DNA of 64,000 nucleotides from Cyanobium sp. NIES-981 (GCF_900088535.1 NZ_LT578417.1:372001-436000), one strand, 5' to 3'. Counted from the stretch's first letter, positions 18,497 to 27,717 are shown. Translations and numbers: made by a program. Notes: a model not told the origin generated them from the sequence alone.

Positions 18497-20413
18497 TCAG
18501 AGCCCCCGCTCCATCAGCTGGCCCATCAGGTCGCAGCTGCGCTGCTGGAAGCCGGCCAACTGGTTGGGCTCCAGGCCGCCCACCGCCAGCCGAGCCATCT
18601 CGTAGATGTGGCGGCTGAGGGCGTGGGCCAGCTCCTGACTGGGGGAGCTGCCGCTGCCGGTGATCACCGAGCCGGCACTCAGCTTGAGCAGCCCCTCCAC
18701 CAGCTTGTGGCGCCGGTTGATCAGCAGCACGTGATGATCCGGCAGCCCGGGGAGCCGCTGCTCCATCAGGGCGCCCATGTCGTTGATGCGGCGCATCTGC
18801 TCCGGCAGCAGGATCAGGGCGGCGGGGGCGTTGTCGCCCTTGAGGGCCTGGATCTGGAGGGTCACCTTGTCGTCAGCGAGGGCGCCCTTGAAGAGTTCAC
18901 GCAGCTTCTCGGAGGCATCCTTGCCATCGGCATCAGCCAGCTCGCTGTCCTTCTCCTGGAGGGAATCGTCGAGCTCGGCATCCACCCGCTGGAACTTCAG
19001 CTCCTCGTGGCGGTACTCAAGCCAGGGGATGAACTGGGTGTCGATGAAGCTGTCGGCGAGCAGCACCTCGGCCTCCTGGCTCTTCCACAGGGCCAGGGCA
19101 CCGGCCTGACCAGCCTCATCGGTGCAGTAGAGCACCCGTTTGTCGTTGTCGGGGCTCAGCCGCGAGCGGTAGCCGGAGAGCGTGGTGTAGGCCTTGCCGC
19201 CTTCGGCCGGGATCGGATCGAGGCTGTCACCATCGGCGGGCTCGCCGTCAAAGGGCGCCGCCGTGGTGCCGAACAGCACCAGATCGGCCACCTGATCGGC
19301 GAATTTCTCATCCTCCATGGCACCGATCTTGATGAACGGGGCCAGGGATTCCCAGATCTCGGCGTAGCGCTTGGGGTCGTCTCTGTGCAGTTCCTTGAGC
19401 CGGTCGGCCACCTTCTTGGCCACGAAGCCGCCGATCGAGCGCACGCGCCGGTCGGTCTGCAGGGCCGAGCGGCTCACGTTGAGGGGGATGTCCGGCGAAT
19501 CGATCACGCCGCGCAGGGGCAGCAGGTAGCGGGGCACCACCTCCTTGATCGAATCGCTTACGAACACCTGGTTGCAGTAGAGCTTGATCTCGCCCTTCTC
19601 CCAGTCGGCCCGCCCGGTGGATTTCGGGAAGTAGAGGATGCCCTGCAGGGTGTAGGGGTAGTCGGTGTTGAGGTGCACCCAGAGCAGCGGGTCGCCCTGG
19701 AAGGGGTAGAGGTAGCGATAGAGCTCGATGTAGTCGTCGTCGCTGAGCTCGCGGGCGCTCCTGCGCCAGGGGGCCTCCCGCTTGTTCACGGTTTCCCCCT
19801 CCAGCTGCACCTCCACCGGCATGAAGTCGCAGTAGGTGGTGATCAGTGTGCGGATGCGGGCCGGCTCGATGTATTCGAGCTCCTCCTCCATCAGGTGCAG
19901 GATCACATCGGTGCCGGGCTCGCTGCGCTCGGCTGCTTCCAGACTGAAGTTCGGGGAGCCGTCGCAGCTCCAGCGCACGGCTTCGGCTCCTTCCCGGGCG
20001 CTGAGGCTCACCAGCTCCACCTGGCTGGCCACCATGAAGCTGGAGTAGAAGCCGAGGCCGAAGTGGCCGATGATGGCGTCGCTCTCGCTCTTGTATTTCT
20101 CCAGGAAGTCTTCGGCGCTGGAGAAGGCCACCTGGTTGATGTAGCGCTTCACCTCGTCGGCGCTCATGCCGATGCCGTTGTCGGAGATGGTGAGGGTCTT
20201 GGCCTCACGGTCGATGCGGATCTGGATGCGGCCTTCGGGGCCCTCGCTGCAGTCGCCGGCCATGGCGGCCATGCGGCGCTTGCTGATGGCATCCACGCCG
20301 TTGCTCACCAGCTCCCGCAGGAACACCTCGTGGCCGCTGTACACGGCCTTCTTGATGATCGGGAAGATGTTCTCGGTATGGATCTGGATCTGACCCTGTT
20401 CGGCTTGCAGCAC
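18497..20413 (-). CDS. htpG: molecular chaperone HtpG (Hsp90)
   Basis: Cytosolic ATP-dependent chaperone, important in cyanobacteria for heat, cold and oxidative stress and for phycobilisome-linked proteins. The GHKL ATPase domain shows FLRELVSNGVDAISKRR, DNGIGM and a GHFGLGFYSSFMVA glycine loop, followed by the middle and C-terminal dimerisation domains. The conserved N-terminus (QGQIQIHTENIFPIIKKAV) starts a few residues after a GTG at 20413. I choose this start (638 residues) over an ATG at 20503, because the extra 30 residues are low-complexity and that ATG has no Shine-Dalgarno. Confidence 0.95.
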   Translation of the reverse strand: MLQAEQGQIQIHTENIFPIIKKAVYSGHEVFLRELVSNGVDAISKRRMAAMAGDCSEGPEGRIQIRIDREAKTLTISDNGIGMSADEVKRYINQVAFSSAEDFLEKYKSESDAIIGHFGLGFYSSFMVASQVELVSLSAREGAEAVRWSCDGSPNFSLEAAERSEPGTDVILHLMEEELEYIEPARIRTLITTYCDFMPVEVQLEGETVNKREAPWRRSARELSDDDYIELYRYLYPFQGDPLLWVHLNTDYPYTLQGILYFPKSTGRADWEKGEIKLYCNQVFVSDSIKEVVPRYLLPLRGVIDSPDIPLNVSRSALQTDRRVRSIGGFVAKKVADRLKELHRDDPKRYAEIWESLAPFIKIGAMEDEKFADQVADLVLFGTTAAPFDGEPADGDSLDPIPAEGGKAYTTLSGYRSRLSPDNDKRVLYCTDEAGQAGALALWKSQEAEVLLADSFIDTQFIPWLEYRHEELKFQRVDAELDDSLQEKDSELADADGKDASEKLRELFKGALADDKVTLQIQALKGDNAPAALILLPEQMRRINDMGALMEQRLPGLPDHHVLLINRRHKLVEGLLKLSAGSVITGSGSSPSQELAHALSRHIYEMARLAVGGLEPNQLAGFQQRSCDLMGQLMERGL

Positions 20414-20522
20414 CGTGCGTCCGTCTTCAACGTGGCTACCAGAATCCTCCGCGGCAGCCCATGCCGCCAAGGGGGTGGCATGGGCAGGAAACCGTCCCGC
20501 CATGCCGACTGGGGCGGCGGTG

Positions 20523-20759
20523 TCAGAAGCTGGGACCGAACAGTTCGCCCTGGATCAGCTGCTCCCAGCCGCAGGGGACGGCCCTGTCCCCCAGGCTGAC
20601 CCGGCTGAGGGCACGCTTGCGCGGCCGGTGTCGACGTTGGGGATGGGCGTTGGGGGCGATCGGTGGCGCCGGAGACGGCACCGGAGGTGGCAGCCAAGCG
20701 AGATCAGGGGCACCGAGATCAGGGGCCCGGAACACGGTGTAGGGGGAGGCGATCGCCAT
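20523..20759 (-). CDS. small protein of unknown function
   Basis: 78-residue open frame starting MAIASPYTVFRAPDLGAPDL, with a proline-rich middle, a basic RRHRPRKRALSRVSLGDR stretch and an ending GWEQLIQGELFGPSF that looks protein-like. No known family. It lies just upstream of htpG on the same strand. Coding is plausible but not certain; a longer form starting at 20891 is less likely, since its extra N-terminal part overlaps the next gene. Confidence 0.5.
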   Translation of the reverse strand: MAIASPYTVFRAPDLGAPDLAWLPPPVPSPAPPIAPNAHPQRRHRPRKRALSRVSLGDRAVPCGWEQLIQGELFGPSF

Positions 20760-20826
20760 GGCAGTACAGATGAGTACGCACGTACTAGCCAGGCGGATCG
20801 GGCTTGTCAATCCAGTGCCCCCGGGC

Positions 20827-21525
20827 TCAGCCCTCGAGCACCTGCCGCTCGAGTTCCCGGTAGGGCTGCTCCGAGGAGGAATCAACCGCAAACCACGTCC
20901 AGCTGCTGGCGGCTGCCGGGGTTTCCGAGGTCACAGGCCAGTCGATGCGCTGGCCCCCATAGGTGAGCCCCACGCAGGTGAGGTGTTCGTCGCCGCCCAG
21001 CAGCGACCAGAGCAAGCGCAGCTGATCGCGCCGGTAGGCCAGCGGATCGGTGGTCCTGCTGCGTTCCGGCTGGTATCCCGGCTGCTGCTGCACCTGCTCC
21101 GGGGTATCGCAGGCCAGGTAGGTGCCGGTTTCGGTGGGGTAGAACCAGCAGGCCTCATTGGCCACCTCGGCCAGGGGGAGCTCGTCCAGGCAGGTGATCG
21201 CGGGGTTGCGCAGAGCCGCCGGCGGTTGGCCGATCCGTTCGTCTGGCGTCTCCCCCCGCAGGTCGTACACGCCCAGGCTGAGGGCGCCGATCTCCAGCCC
21301 TGGAACGAGCGCATTGCAGAAGGGTGGGGTGCCCTTCCTGACCTGCTGCACCAACCCCTCCAGGTCGCTGGGCCCGGCTGGTGGACAGGGGTAGATCCGC
21401 AGCCGCCGGGCGCTGCGGACGCCCTCGGCCTGCGCGGCCACCAGGGCAGGCCAGTGGAGCGCATCGCTGGGGGGAAGGTGCCCGTGCGGAGCCAGCACGA
21501 ACACGGGGACATGAATCCAGGCCAT
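20827..21525 (-). CDS. hypothetical protein
   Basis: 232-residue protein that I do not recognise. It begins MAWIHVPVFVLAPHGHLPPSD and contains ACWFYPTETGTYLACDTPEQV and DQLRLLWSLLGGDEHLTCVGL, with well-mixed amino-acid composition and aromatic residues, unlike the low-complexity false frames opposite real genes. No signal peptide, membrane segment or catalytic motif is evident. The ATG at 21525 is taken as start; the frame stays open to 21651. It is one of a string of minus-strand orphan genes between htpG and the ferredoxin gene. Confidence 0.65.
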   Translation of the reverse strand: MAWIHVPVFVLAPHGHLPPSDALHWPALVAAQAEGVRSARRLRIYPCPPAGPSDLEGLVQQVRKGTPPFCNALVPGLEIGALSLGVYDLRGETPDERIGQPPAALRNPAITCLDELPLAEVANEACWFYPTETGTYLACDTPEQVQQQPGYQPERSRTTDPLAYRRDQLRLLWSLLGGDEHLTCVGLTYGGQRIDWPVTSETPAAASSWTWFAVDSSSEQPYRELERQVLEG

Positions 21526-21748
21526 GGTCGGCGGGGTGGGGGGGATGGGAACGTGTGAGCCAGGGTGGAACAGGCCCAGGATCGCCTGGCCCAGGGCGTT
21601 GTGGACCACCACCTCCCACTGTTGCCCAGGTACATGTCTGCCCATGGACATGCCGACCGCGGGATCATGAAGCGGGGAACCGGGGAGCGCATCAACCGCA
21701 GGGCACCCCCTGTCGCGGTGCCCTGCCGAGGCTGCCCCCTCGCGATGC

Positions 21749-21973
21749 TCAGCCCACAGGGGCAGCGTGCAGCTTGTAGGCGGGATCCATCCAGCAGCGG
21801 GGCAGGGCTTCTCCGGAGGGAAAGCGAAGATCGGCCTTCAGGAAGGGCGCCCTGTCCTGCATCTCCTCACCGGCATGCAGGCGACCCTCCACGTTGGTCA
21901 CGAAGGGGTCAAAAAGCTGATGCACATTCAGCACTTCCATCAGTGCTCCGTCCTGGCGGGTTTTGAGGAACAT
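21749..21973 (-). CDS. small conserved picocyanobacterial protein
   Basis: 74-residue protein beginning MFLKTRQDGALMEVLNVHQL, with FDPFVTNVEGRLHAGEEMQD and a conserved-looking FPSGEALPRCWMDPAYK end. I recall similar ~75-residue proteins in marine Synechococcus and Prochlorococcus, sometimes loosely annotated as acetyltransferase. The length is too short for a GNAT fold, so I would not use that name. No membrane segment. Function unknown. Confidence 0.75.
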   Translation of the reverse strand: MFLKTRQDGALMEVLNVHQLFDPFVTNVEGRLHAGEEMQDRAPFLKADLRFPSGEALPRCWMDPAYKLHAAPVG

Positions 21974-22221
21974 GGTGTGCTCCGTCTCACTGGCATCTCC
22001 GGTCTAGGAAAGCGTGGAGGTTCTGGCAGGTTGCCGAGAGGGTGGATACCCCCCTTGAGTCCAGCCACGGCCAAGAGCCCCGGGCCTGGCCGGAAAAGCC
22101 TGTCGCGACCGGGCTGGCAGGGTGGCCGGGCTGTGGCGGACATCCTGGTGCGGGCACGCCAGGGGAAGCGGTCTCAGCCCATCGCTGTCCATCCGCTGCA
22201 GTACCTCCCTGGGTTGGAAGC
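21974..22221. other. intergenic stretch, nothing recognised
   Basis: About 250 bases with no supported gene, RNA or repeat. Short open frames here are proline- and arginine-rich and look like chance frames in GC-rich DNA. Confidence 0.4.
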
Positions 22222-22413
22222 TCAGAACTTGCGCAGCTCCCGACCGATCTTCAGGCGTTGCCTGGAGCGGGGCTCGGCCCGCTCAGGCGGATCGTCGAGG
22301 GCCATGGCGATGGCGGCCAGGGCCAGGCACGCGGAGAGCAACAGAACCAGTGGGCGGCGCGATGGGCGTGCTGCGCCCCCGGCGTGGCGGGGCCGGCGCC
22401 CACGTCTATTCAC
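22222..22413 (-). CDS. small single-pass membrane protein (putative)
   Basis: 63-residue frame with a very basic N-terminus (NRRGRRPRH), one membrane helix (PLVLLLSACLALAAIAMAL, about 21-39) and a charged tail. It starts at a GTG that overlaps the end of the upstream secreted-protein gene, a common coupling arrangement. I recognise no family. The helix and gene spacing are the only support. Confidence 0.42.
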   Translation of the reverse strand: MNRRGRRPRHAGGAARPSRRPLVLLLSACLALAAIAMALDDPPERAEPRSRQRLKIGRELRKF

Positions 22414-22870
22414 ATCCCTGGACGGAGATCCGGTAGCTGAAGCCCAGTGCGGCGGGCCGGCTTCGCGAGCCGACCTTGAAATTCATCAGCCGGGTGCGGC
22501 GGCCGGGCACCGCCGGGAAGGGGCCGAACTCCCTGCCCTCACCAGGCTCGAAGGTGGGTGTTTCGTTGATCACCTGCAGGTTGGCCCCATCGGTGAAGAT
22601 CATGAAGCCGGCAATGGGAAAGGTGGCCCGCTCCGATGAGGCCGAGGTGAAGAAGAACCGGTAGCTCCTGTAGTCGCGGTCCACGATGAAATCTGTGTTC
22701 CAGTTGGTCCGGCCCAGGGCCCGATCGGGGCCGATCTGCTTGCTCACCACCGGATCACCGCTGCCGCCCAGTGGTATCAGGAAGCGGCACTCGGCCTGAG
22801 CTGGCAGTGCAGCCATGCCTGCCAGCAGCAGCGTGGCGAGCAGGGAGGTGCCAGGAAGAGCCGACGGCAT
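22406..22870 (-). CDS. secreted protein of unknown function
   Basis: 154-residue protein with a clear Sec signal peptide: a hydrophobic LLATLLLAGMAALPAQA run, cleaved after AQA near residue 27. The mature part is beta-rich, with DYRSYRFFFTSASSERATFPIAGFMIF and a basic C-terminal region, plus two cysteines (in AECRFLIP and at the extreme C-terminus, VQGCE) that could form a disulfide. Not recognised. It is followed by a small membrane-protein frame and lies 26 bases downstream of the ferredoxin gene. Confidence 0.7.
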   Translation of the reverse strand: MPSALPGTSLLATLLLAGMAALPAQAECRFLIPLGGSGDPVVSKQIGPDRALGRTNWNTDFIVDRDYRSYRFFFTSASSERATFPIAGFMIFTDGANLQVINETPTFEPGEGREFGPFPAVPGRRTRLMNFKVGSRSRPAALGFSYRISVQGCE

Positions 22871-22896
22871 CACGCAACGGGGAGAGAGGCTGAATC

Positions 22897-23121
22897 TTAT
22901 GCGCGCTGTTGCAGCTCGGCCTTCTCCTCCGGCAGGATCGCTCCCTCCACCGGGCACACCTGCAGGCAGATGCCGCAGTCGATGCAGGTATCGAAATCGA
23001 TCCAGTAAAAGCTGGTGCCCTTGCTGTTGGCGCCCTGGCCTGGATGGATGCAGGCCACCGGGCAGGCATCCACACAATCGGCCACCCCTTCGCAGACGTT
23101 GGTGACGATCGTGTGGGCCAT
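22897..23121 (-). CDS. bacterial-type ferredoxin with two Fe-S clusters
   Basis: 74-residue electron carrier. Cysteines 10, 16, 20 and 24 (CEGVADCVDACPVAC) form a C-x5-C-x3-C-x3-C set, and cysteines 46, 49, 52 and 56 (CIDCGICLQVCP) form the classic CxxCxxCxxxCP [4Fe-4S] motif. The first set has unusual spacing and may hold a [3Fe-4S] or [4Fe-4S] cluster, as in 7Fe ferredoxins. Start MAHTIVTNVC is typical for this cyanobacterial group. It is next to hisZ on the same strand, 26 bases away. Confidence 0.92.
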   Translation of the reverse strand: MAHTIVTNVCEGVADCVDACPVACIHPGQGANSKGTSFYWIDFDTCIDCGICLQVCPVEGAILPEEKAELQQRA

Positions 23122-23147
23122 GGTGCGCGGCTTGGGCTGGCCCGATC

Positions 23148-24335
23148 CTAGGGAGCGAGCCAGTGCACTCTCGGGGAGCCGCGCTCGGCGGCGATCGCCT
23201 CCGCACCTGTGCGGCTGGTCACGGGGCCCGGCAGCAGTTCGGCCCGGGTCCCACGGCTGTGCAGGCCTTCAAGCATCTCCAGGGCAGCGGCCAGCAGGGT
23301 GTCCTCGGCGTAGGCCACCAGATCCGGGGCGACTTCGGCCGCAGCGACGGCCGCAGCGCTGTCCGAGGAGAGCAGCTCGCGGACGGCCTCCACATCGAAG
23401 GCGAAGCCCACCCCGGCCGCGATCTGGGCATCGCCGCAGAAGCGCCCCACCAGAGCGTCGTAGCGGCCGCCGCCGGCGATCGCCACCGGTGCCTCGCGGC
23501 CCTGGCACACCAGCTTGAGCACCAGACCGTCATAGAGATCGAAATGGGGCTGGAAGGTGGGATCGAGCTGCACCGCCACCCCCAGCCGCTCCGCCGCCGG
23601 CGTGAGCACCGCCAGGGTGTGGCCGAGATCTTTCAGAAGCGGCACCGGACCCAGCCATTGCTCCAGCTGGTAAAGCACCTGGGTGGCGTGGCCTCGCAGA
23701 CGCATCAGGGCCATCAGGCGCTGGCGATCACTGCCGTTCAGGTTGAGCTGCCCGAGCGCGATCGGATCGAAGCTGGTGAGGGCTGCCCGGGCCCCGCTCT
23801 GCTGGGGGCCGGGTATCTGCTGCAGCAGGGCCTTCAGCACGCCGTGGTGGCCCACCAGCAGGCGCGGCCGGTGTTCGGGGCGCAGGCCGAGGCTGCCGGC
23901 GGCCGCCAGCAGCAGCCGTGTGAGCTCGGCGTCCGCCGCCGCCGTGGGCTCGCCCAGCAGTTCCACACCGCTCTGCAGCTGCTCATGGATGCGCTGCAGG
24001 CCCGTGTCGGCCACGCTGCTGCGGAAGGTGGGACCTTCGGCCCAGAGGCGCAGCGGCCGTGGCCGACTCCCCAGACGGGTGCTGGCGGCCCGGGCGATCG
24101 AGGCGGTGAGCTCGGGCCTGAGACCCAGGGGTTCATCGGCGGCCAGCCGTACCAGCTCACGGCTGTCGATGCCGCCGCCGGCGGCCAGGGTGTCGAGCCG
24201 CTCGAAGCCCGGCGGGGCCACTACCTGGTACCCCCAGCGCCGGTACACCGCCGCCAGATCGCCACAGATGCGCCGGTTGCGCTCCACCTCGCGGGGATTG
24301 AGATCCCTGGCGCCGGCGGCGGGTTGCAGGGCCAT
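23148..24335 (-). CDS. hisZ: ATP phosphoribosyltransferase regulatory subunit HisZ
   Basis: Catalytically inactive histidyl-tRNA synthetase paralogue that joins short-form HisG to start histidine synthesis and confers feedback control. It has the class II synthetase core: YRRWGYQVVAPPGFERLDTL (motif 1 region), LRPELTASIARAA, RLWAEGPTFR (motif 2-like) and AIAGGGRYDALVGRF. It has 395 residues and lacks an anticodon-binding domain, which distinguishes it from HisS. It lies 32 bases downstream of the inositol-monophosphatase-like gene on the same strand. Confidence 0.9.
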   Translation of the reverse strand: MALQPAAGARDLNPREVERNRRICGDLAAVYRRWGYQVVAPPGFERLDTLAAGGGIDSRELVRLAADEPLGLRPELTASIARAASTRLGSRPRPLRLWAEGPTFRSSVADTGLQRIHEQLQSGVELLGEPTAAADAELTRLLLAAAGSLGLRPEHRPRLLVGHHGVLKALLQQIPGPQQSGARAALTSFDPIALGQLNLNGSDRQRLMALMRLRGHATQVLYQLEQWLGPVPLLKDLGHTLAVLTPAAERLGVAVQLDPTFQPHFDLYDGLVLKLVCQGREAPVAIAGGGRYDALVGRFCGDAQIAAGVGFAFDVEAVRELLSSDSAAAVAAAEVAPDLVAYAEDTLLAAALEMLEGLHSRGTRAELLPGPVTSRTGAEAIAAERGSPRVHWLAP

Positions 24336-24367
24336 GGGCGCGGGCGGGGCGGCTGAGGAGGCCGATC

Positions 24368-25285
24368 CTATGGAGTGGCCCGGGCCGCATCCAGCTCCGG
24401 GGCGCCGAAGCTGGCGCCGCTCAGCGGTCTGCAGGCGGCCAGCCCCTCCACCAGCGCGGCGTGCAGGCCTGGGGCACAGGCGATGAGGCGGCCATCGGCC
24501 AGCACCAGCTCGCTGCCGTCGTAGGCGCTCACCCGGCCCCCGGCCTGCTCCACCAGCACCACGCCTGCTGCCAGGTCCCAGGGGGAGAGGCCCCGCTCCC
24601 AGTAGCCATCCAGCCGTCCGGCCGCCACGAAGGCCAGATCCACCGCCGCGGCCCCGCCGCGGCGCACGCCATGGGTGCGATGGGTGAAGTAGGCGAACTC
24701 GGCGTAGTTGTTGTCAAGCCGCTGGAAGCGGTCGTAGGCGAAGCCCGTCACCAGCAGGGCATCCTGCAGCTGGGCGCAGGGGCTCACCTGCAGGCGCCGC
24801 TCCTCGCCGCTCTGGCCGTGGCGGCACCAGCTGCCCAGTCCCGGAGCTGCCCAGTAGAGCTCCTGCAGGGCAGGCACCGCCAACACCCCCAGCAGGGGCT
24901 GGCCTTGCCAGCAGAGTCCCACCGAGCAACCGAAGAAGGGATAGCCGTGGGCGAAGTTGGTGGTGCCATCCAGGGGATCCACGCACCACTCGAGTGCGCC
25001 GCTGCCCCGGCGGCGGCCGCTTTCCTCGGCCAGCACGCCGAGTTCCGGTGTCTGGCATCGCAGCAGATCCAGCACGGCGGCCTCGGCGGCGAGATCGGCC
25101 TCGGTCACCAGGTCACCGCAGCGGCCCTTCTCGCGGATCTGGCTCACCTGGCCGAAATGGCTGCTGAGCACGGCACCACCGGCTTCAGCGGCGCTGCGCG
25201 CCACGGCCAGCAGCGCGTCCCGCTGCGGCGCGGTGAGGCCCGACTCCTCGAAGGCGCGGTCGGATCCGGGGCAGCGGGGGCTCAT
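24368..25285 (-). CDS. inositol monophosphatase family protein
   Basis: Mg-dependent phosphatase of the IMPase/FBPase fold, 305 residues. Metal ligands are seen in DLVTEADLAAE, LAEESGRRRG and WCVDPLDGTTNFAHG (the WxxDPxDGTxNF signature), and in the C-terminal LSPWDLAAGVVLVEQAGG. Possible substrates include inositol phosphates, histidinol phosphate and PAP; the next gene is hisZ, so a HisN-type histidinol-phosphatase role is possible but only inferred. Its start overlaps the stop of the upstream [2Fe-2S] ferredoxin gene by ATGA. Confidence 0.9.
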   Translation of the reverse strand: MSPRCPGSDRAFEESGLTAPQRDALLAVARSAAEAGGAVLSSHFGQVSQIREKGRCGDLVTEADLAAEAAVLDLLRCQTPELGVLAEESGRRRGSGALEWCVDPLDGTTNFAHGYPFFGCSVGLCWQGQPLLGVLAVPALQELYWAAPGLGSWCRHGQSGEERRLQVSPCAQLQDALLVTGFAYDRFQRLDNNYAEFAYFTHRTHGVRRGGAAAVDLAFVAAGRLDGYWERGLSPWDLAAGVVLVEQAGGRVSAYDGSELVLADGRLIACAPGLHAALVEGLAACRPLSGASFGAPELDAARATP

Positions 25286-25650
25286 TCCTCCTCGAGGGGC
25301 AGACCGGTCCGCACCCTGCCACGGCCGAAGTGGCGGCCGAACTGCAGGTCGTAGACCTCGTCCTCCTCCTGGGTCTCCACCTCCAGCGGTCCGGTGGCCC
25401 TGGCCACGCACAGCAGGCCGTAGCCCTTCTGGCGCAGCTCCCGTGACAGGCCCAGGGCCTCGCGGTGGTCGATGCTGCCCGCCAGCACGCGCACGGCGCA
25501 GGCGGTGCAGCAGCCGTTGCGGCAGCTGAAGGGGAGTGGGTCGCCCTGCTCCTCGAAGCTGCGCAGGATGTAGTCGCCCTCGGGCACGTCATGCCGGATG
25601 GTCCGGCCGGTCTGGCGCCAGTGGACGGTGATCGGGTAGGTGATGGTCAT
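25282..25650 (-). CDS. plant-type [2Fe-2S] ferredoxin
   Basis: 122-residue electron carrier. The cluster ligands are PFSCRNGCCTACAVRV, in the C-x4-C-x2-C pattern, plus a distal cysteine in GYGLLCVARA. The ~25 acidic residues after the core (VETQEEDEVYDLQFGRHFGRGR) resemble low-potential C-terminally extended ferredoxins of cyanobacteria. The ATG at 25650 gives MTITYPITVHWRQTG. It overlaps the following phosphatase gene and ends a minus-strand series; tRNA-Ser lies just upstream on the other strand. Confidence 0.92.
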   Translation of the reverse strand: MTITYPITVHWRQTGRTIRHDVPEGDYILRSFEEQGDPLPFSCRNGCCTACAVRVLAGSIDHREALGLSRELRQKGYGLLCVARATGPLEVETQEEDEVYDLQFGRHFGRGRVRTGLPLEEE

Positions 25651-25688
25651 GCTGCTACATTGCCACTCGAGTGCCCCATTTTGCCGCT

Positions 25689-25775
25689 GGAGAGGTGGCC
25701 GAGTGGTCGAAGGCGCAGCACTGGAAATGCTGTATAGGGGCAACTCTATCGAGGGTTCGAATCCCTCCCTCTCCG
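25689..25775 (+). tRNA. trnS-GGA: tRNA-Ser (anticodon GGA)
   Basis: 87-base cloverleaf. The acceptor stem GGAGAGG pairs with CCTCTCC, with G as discriminator. The D arm is followed by the anticodon stem CAGCA / TGCTG around loop CTGGAAA, giving anticodon GGA (serine UCC/UCU). A long variable arm typical of serine tRNAs comes next, then the T arm GAGGG-TTCGAAT-CCCTC. CCA is not encoded. An intrinsic terminator follows directly. Confidence 0.97.
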
Positions 25776-25784
25776 CTTCCAATC

Positions 25785-25808
25785 ACCGGCCCGATGGCCG
25801 GTTTTTTT
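25785..25808 (+). terminator. intrinsic terminator after tRNA-Ser
   Basis: Perfect 7-bp stem ACCGGCC / GGCCGGT with a CGAT loop, followed by a run of T residues (25802-25808). It lies ten bases after the tRNA 3' end and gives a classical rho-independent terminator. Confidence 0.9.
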
Positions 25809-25869
25809 ATGCCCCTTCAACGCCCCAGTCGCAGAACTTCATGGTCTCGCCAGGAGCGTTGGGTCCGCT

Positions 25870-26697
25870 TCAGCCGAAGCGGCCGGTGACGTAGTCCTGG
25901 GTGGCCTGCTGGCTGGGCATGTTGAAGATCGTCTGGGTGTCGTTGAACTCCACGAGGTAGCCCACTTTCCCCGATCCTCCACTCACAGCCTCTGCGTTGT
26001 AGAAGGCGGTGAGATCGGCCACCCGCACGGCCTGCTGCATGTTGTGGGTCACGATCACGATGGTGTAGCTGCGCTTGAGTTCGTGCATCGTTTCCTCAAT
26101 CTTCAGGGTGGAGATCGGATCCAATGCCGAGCAGGGCTCATCCATCAGGATCACTTCGGGCTCGGTGGCAATCGCCCTGGCGATGCAGAGGCGTTGCTGC
26201 TGGCCGCCGGAGAGGGCCAGGCCACTCTCCTTGAGCTTGTCCTTGCACTCATCCCACACGGCGGCCTTGCGCAGGGAGCGCTCCACGAGCTCGTCCATGT
26301 CGCCCCGGTAGCCGTTGATCCGCGCGCCGAAAGCAATGTTTTCGTAGATGCTCTTGGGGAATGGGTTGGGTTTCTGGAACACCATGCCGATGCGACGCCG
26401 CACCTCCACGGCATCCACCCGTTTGTCGTAGATGTCATGGCCATCGAACACCACCCGGCCCTTGAGATGGCAGCCTGGGATCAGGTCGTTCATCCGGTTG
26501 AGTGACCGCAGCACCGTGGACTTACCGCAGCCCGAAGGGCCGATGAAGGCCGTGACCTTGCCACGCGGGATGTCCATGTACACGTTCTTCACCGCCTCGA
26601 ACCGGCCGTAGGAGATGGTCACGTTCTCCAGCGAGAGGCAGATGTCGGGCCTGGCGGCCTCGGCGGAGCCCATGCTGGCAATCGGTGCGGAGGTCAT
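25870..26697 (-). CDS. pstB: phosphate ABC transporter ATP-binding protein PstB
   Basis: ATPase of the high-affinity phosphate importer. Walker A is GPSGCGKST, the signature is [14 protein letters not shown], Walker B is [13 protein letters not shown], and the H-loop is VIVTHNM. The phosphate-importer features [18 protein letters not shown] and [12 protein letters not shown] are also present. 275 residues, slightly extended at the N-terminus. It is last in the order pstC-pstA-pstB; no pstS or phoU gene is adjacent, so the binding protein must be encoded elsewhere. Confidence 0.97.
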   Translation of the reverse strand: MTSAPIASMGSAEAARPDICLSLENVTISYGRFEAVKNVYMDIPRGKVTAFIGPSGCGKSTVLRSLNRMNDLIPGCHLKGRVVFDGHDIYDKRVDAVEVRRRIGMVFQKPNPFPKSIYENIAFGARINGYRGDMDELVERSLRKAAVWDECKDKLKESGLALSGGQQQRLCIARAIATEPEVILMDEPCSALDPISTLKIEETMHELKRSYTIVIVTHNMQQAVRVADLTAFYNAEAVSGGSGKVGYLVEFNDTQTIFNMPSQQATQDYVTGRFG

Positions 26698-26768
26698 GGA
26701 GAAGGTGTGGCGACGATGCAGGGCGGGAGAGGCTGAGCGGGAGAGGCGGGGCGGGAAGGGAATGGGCC

Positions 26769-27695
26769 TCAGGTGCGGGAGAGGCTGCTGAGCCAGCGGG
26801 CCACCAGATTGGCCACCAGGATCATCATCACCAGCACGAAGGAGGCTGCCCAGGCCAGTTCGTTCTGGGCCTCGTAGGGCATGATCGCGAAGTTGAAGAT
26901 CAACACCGACATGGTGGCGATCGGGTTGAAGATGCCCTCAGGCCAGAAGGGTGAGAACAGAGCGGTGAAGATCAGGGGTGCTGTCTCCCCCGCCGCCCGG
27001 GCGATCCCCAGCACGATGCCGGTGGCGATCGGGGTGAAGGCCGCCGGAAGCGTGATGCGCATCACGGTGACGAATTTCGAGGCACCCACGCCGTAGGCGC
27101 CCCAGCGCAGTTCCTGGGGAACCAGCTTCAGGCCCTCATCGGTGGTCTTGATCACCGTGGGCAGCATCAGGGTGGCCAGGGCGAGGCCCCCGGCCACGGC
27201 GCTGTAGCTCTGATTGAAGAAGATCCGGGTGGCCACCACCACCCCGTACACGAACACGCCGCAGATGATCGACGGCACCCCGGCGAGCACATCGTTGCCG
27301 AAACTCACGAAGCGGGCGAACCAGCCCCGTTGGGAGTATTCGGTGAGGTAGATGCCTCCGCCCACCCCGATCGGGACGGCGATGAGCGAAGCGATCAGGG
27401 TCACCACGATGGTGCCCAGCACCGCATTGCCGATGCCGCCACCTTCCAGGCCGGGAGCCGGCGGCAGCTCGGTGAACAGCCGCAGGCTGATCAACCGCCC
27501 TCCCTGCACCAGCACATAGGCAATTACCAGCAGCAGCGGTAGGACTGCAACGGTGGCGAACAGGGCCGCTACCGAGGTGCAGAGCCGGTTGATGCGGTTA
27601 CGTTTGAGCGATGGGTCGAAGCGCAGAGGGCGGCGTACGAACAGGCTCTCGGCTGGATTAGATCCGTCGACAGGCACTGGAGCGGAGTGGGTCAT
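26769..27695 (-). CDS. pstA: phosphate ABC transporter permease PstA
   Basis: Membrane permease of the phosphate importer, 308 residues, six predicted helices. Family motifs include [24 protein letters not shown] and the EAA-type loop with [22 protein letters not shown] further stretch, [20 protein letters not shown], is a PstA hallmark. The ATG at 27695 is preferred to a longer frame overlapping pstC. It starts 22 bases after the pstC stop and ends 71 bases before pstB. Confidence 0.95.
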   Translation of the reverse strand: MTHSAPVPVDGSNPAESLFVRRPLRFDPSLKRNRINRLCTSVAALFATVAVLPLLLVIAYVLVQGGRLISLRLFTELPPAPGLEGGGIGNAVLGTIVVTLIASLIAVPIGVGGGIYLTEYSQRGWFARFVSFGNDVLAGVPSIICGVFVYGVVVATRIFFNQSYSAVAGGLALATLMLPTVIKTTDEGLKLVPQELRWGAYGVGASKFVTVMRITLPAAFTPIATGIVLGIARAAGETAPLIFTALFSPFWPEGIFNPIATMSVLIFNFAIMPYEAQNELAWAASFVLVMMILVANLVARWLSSLSRT

Positions 27696-27717
27696 GGCTA
27701 GGATCCGAAGGGAGGTC

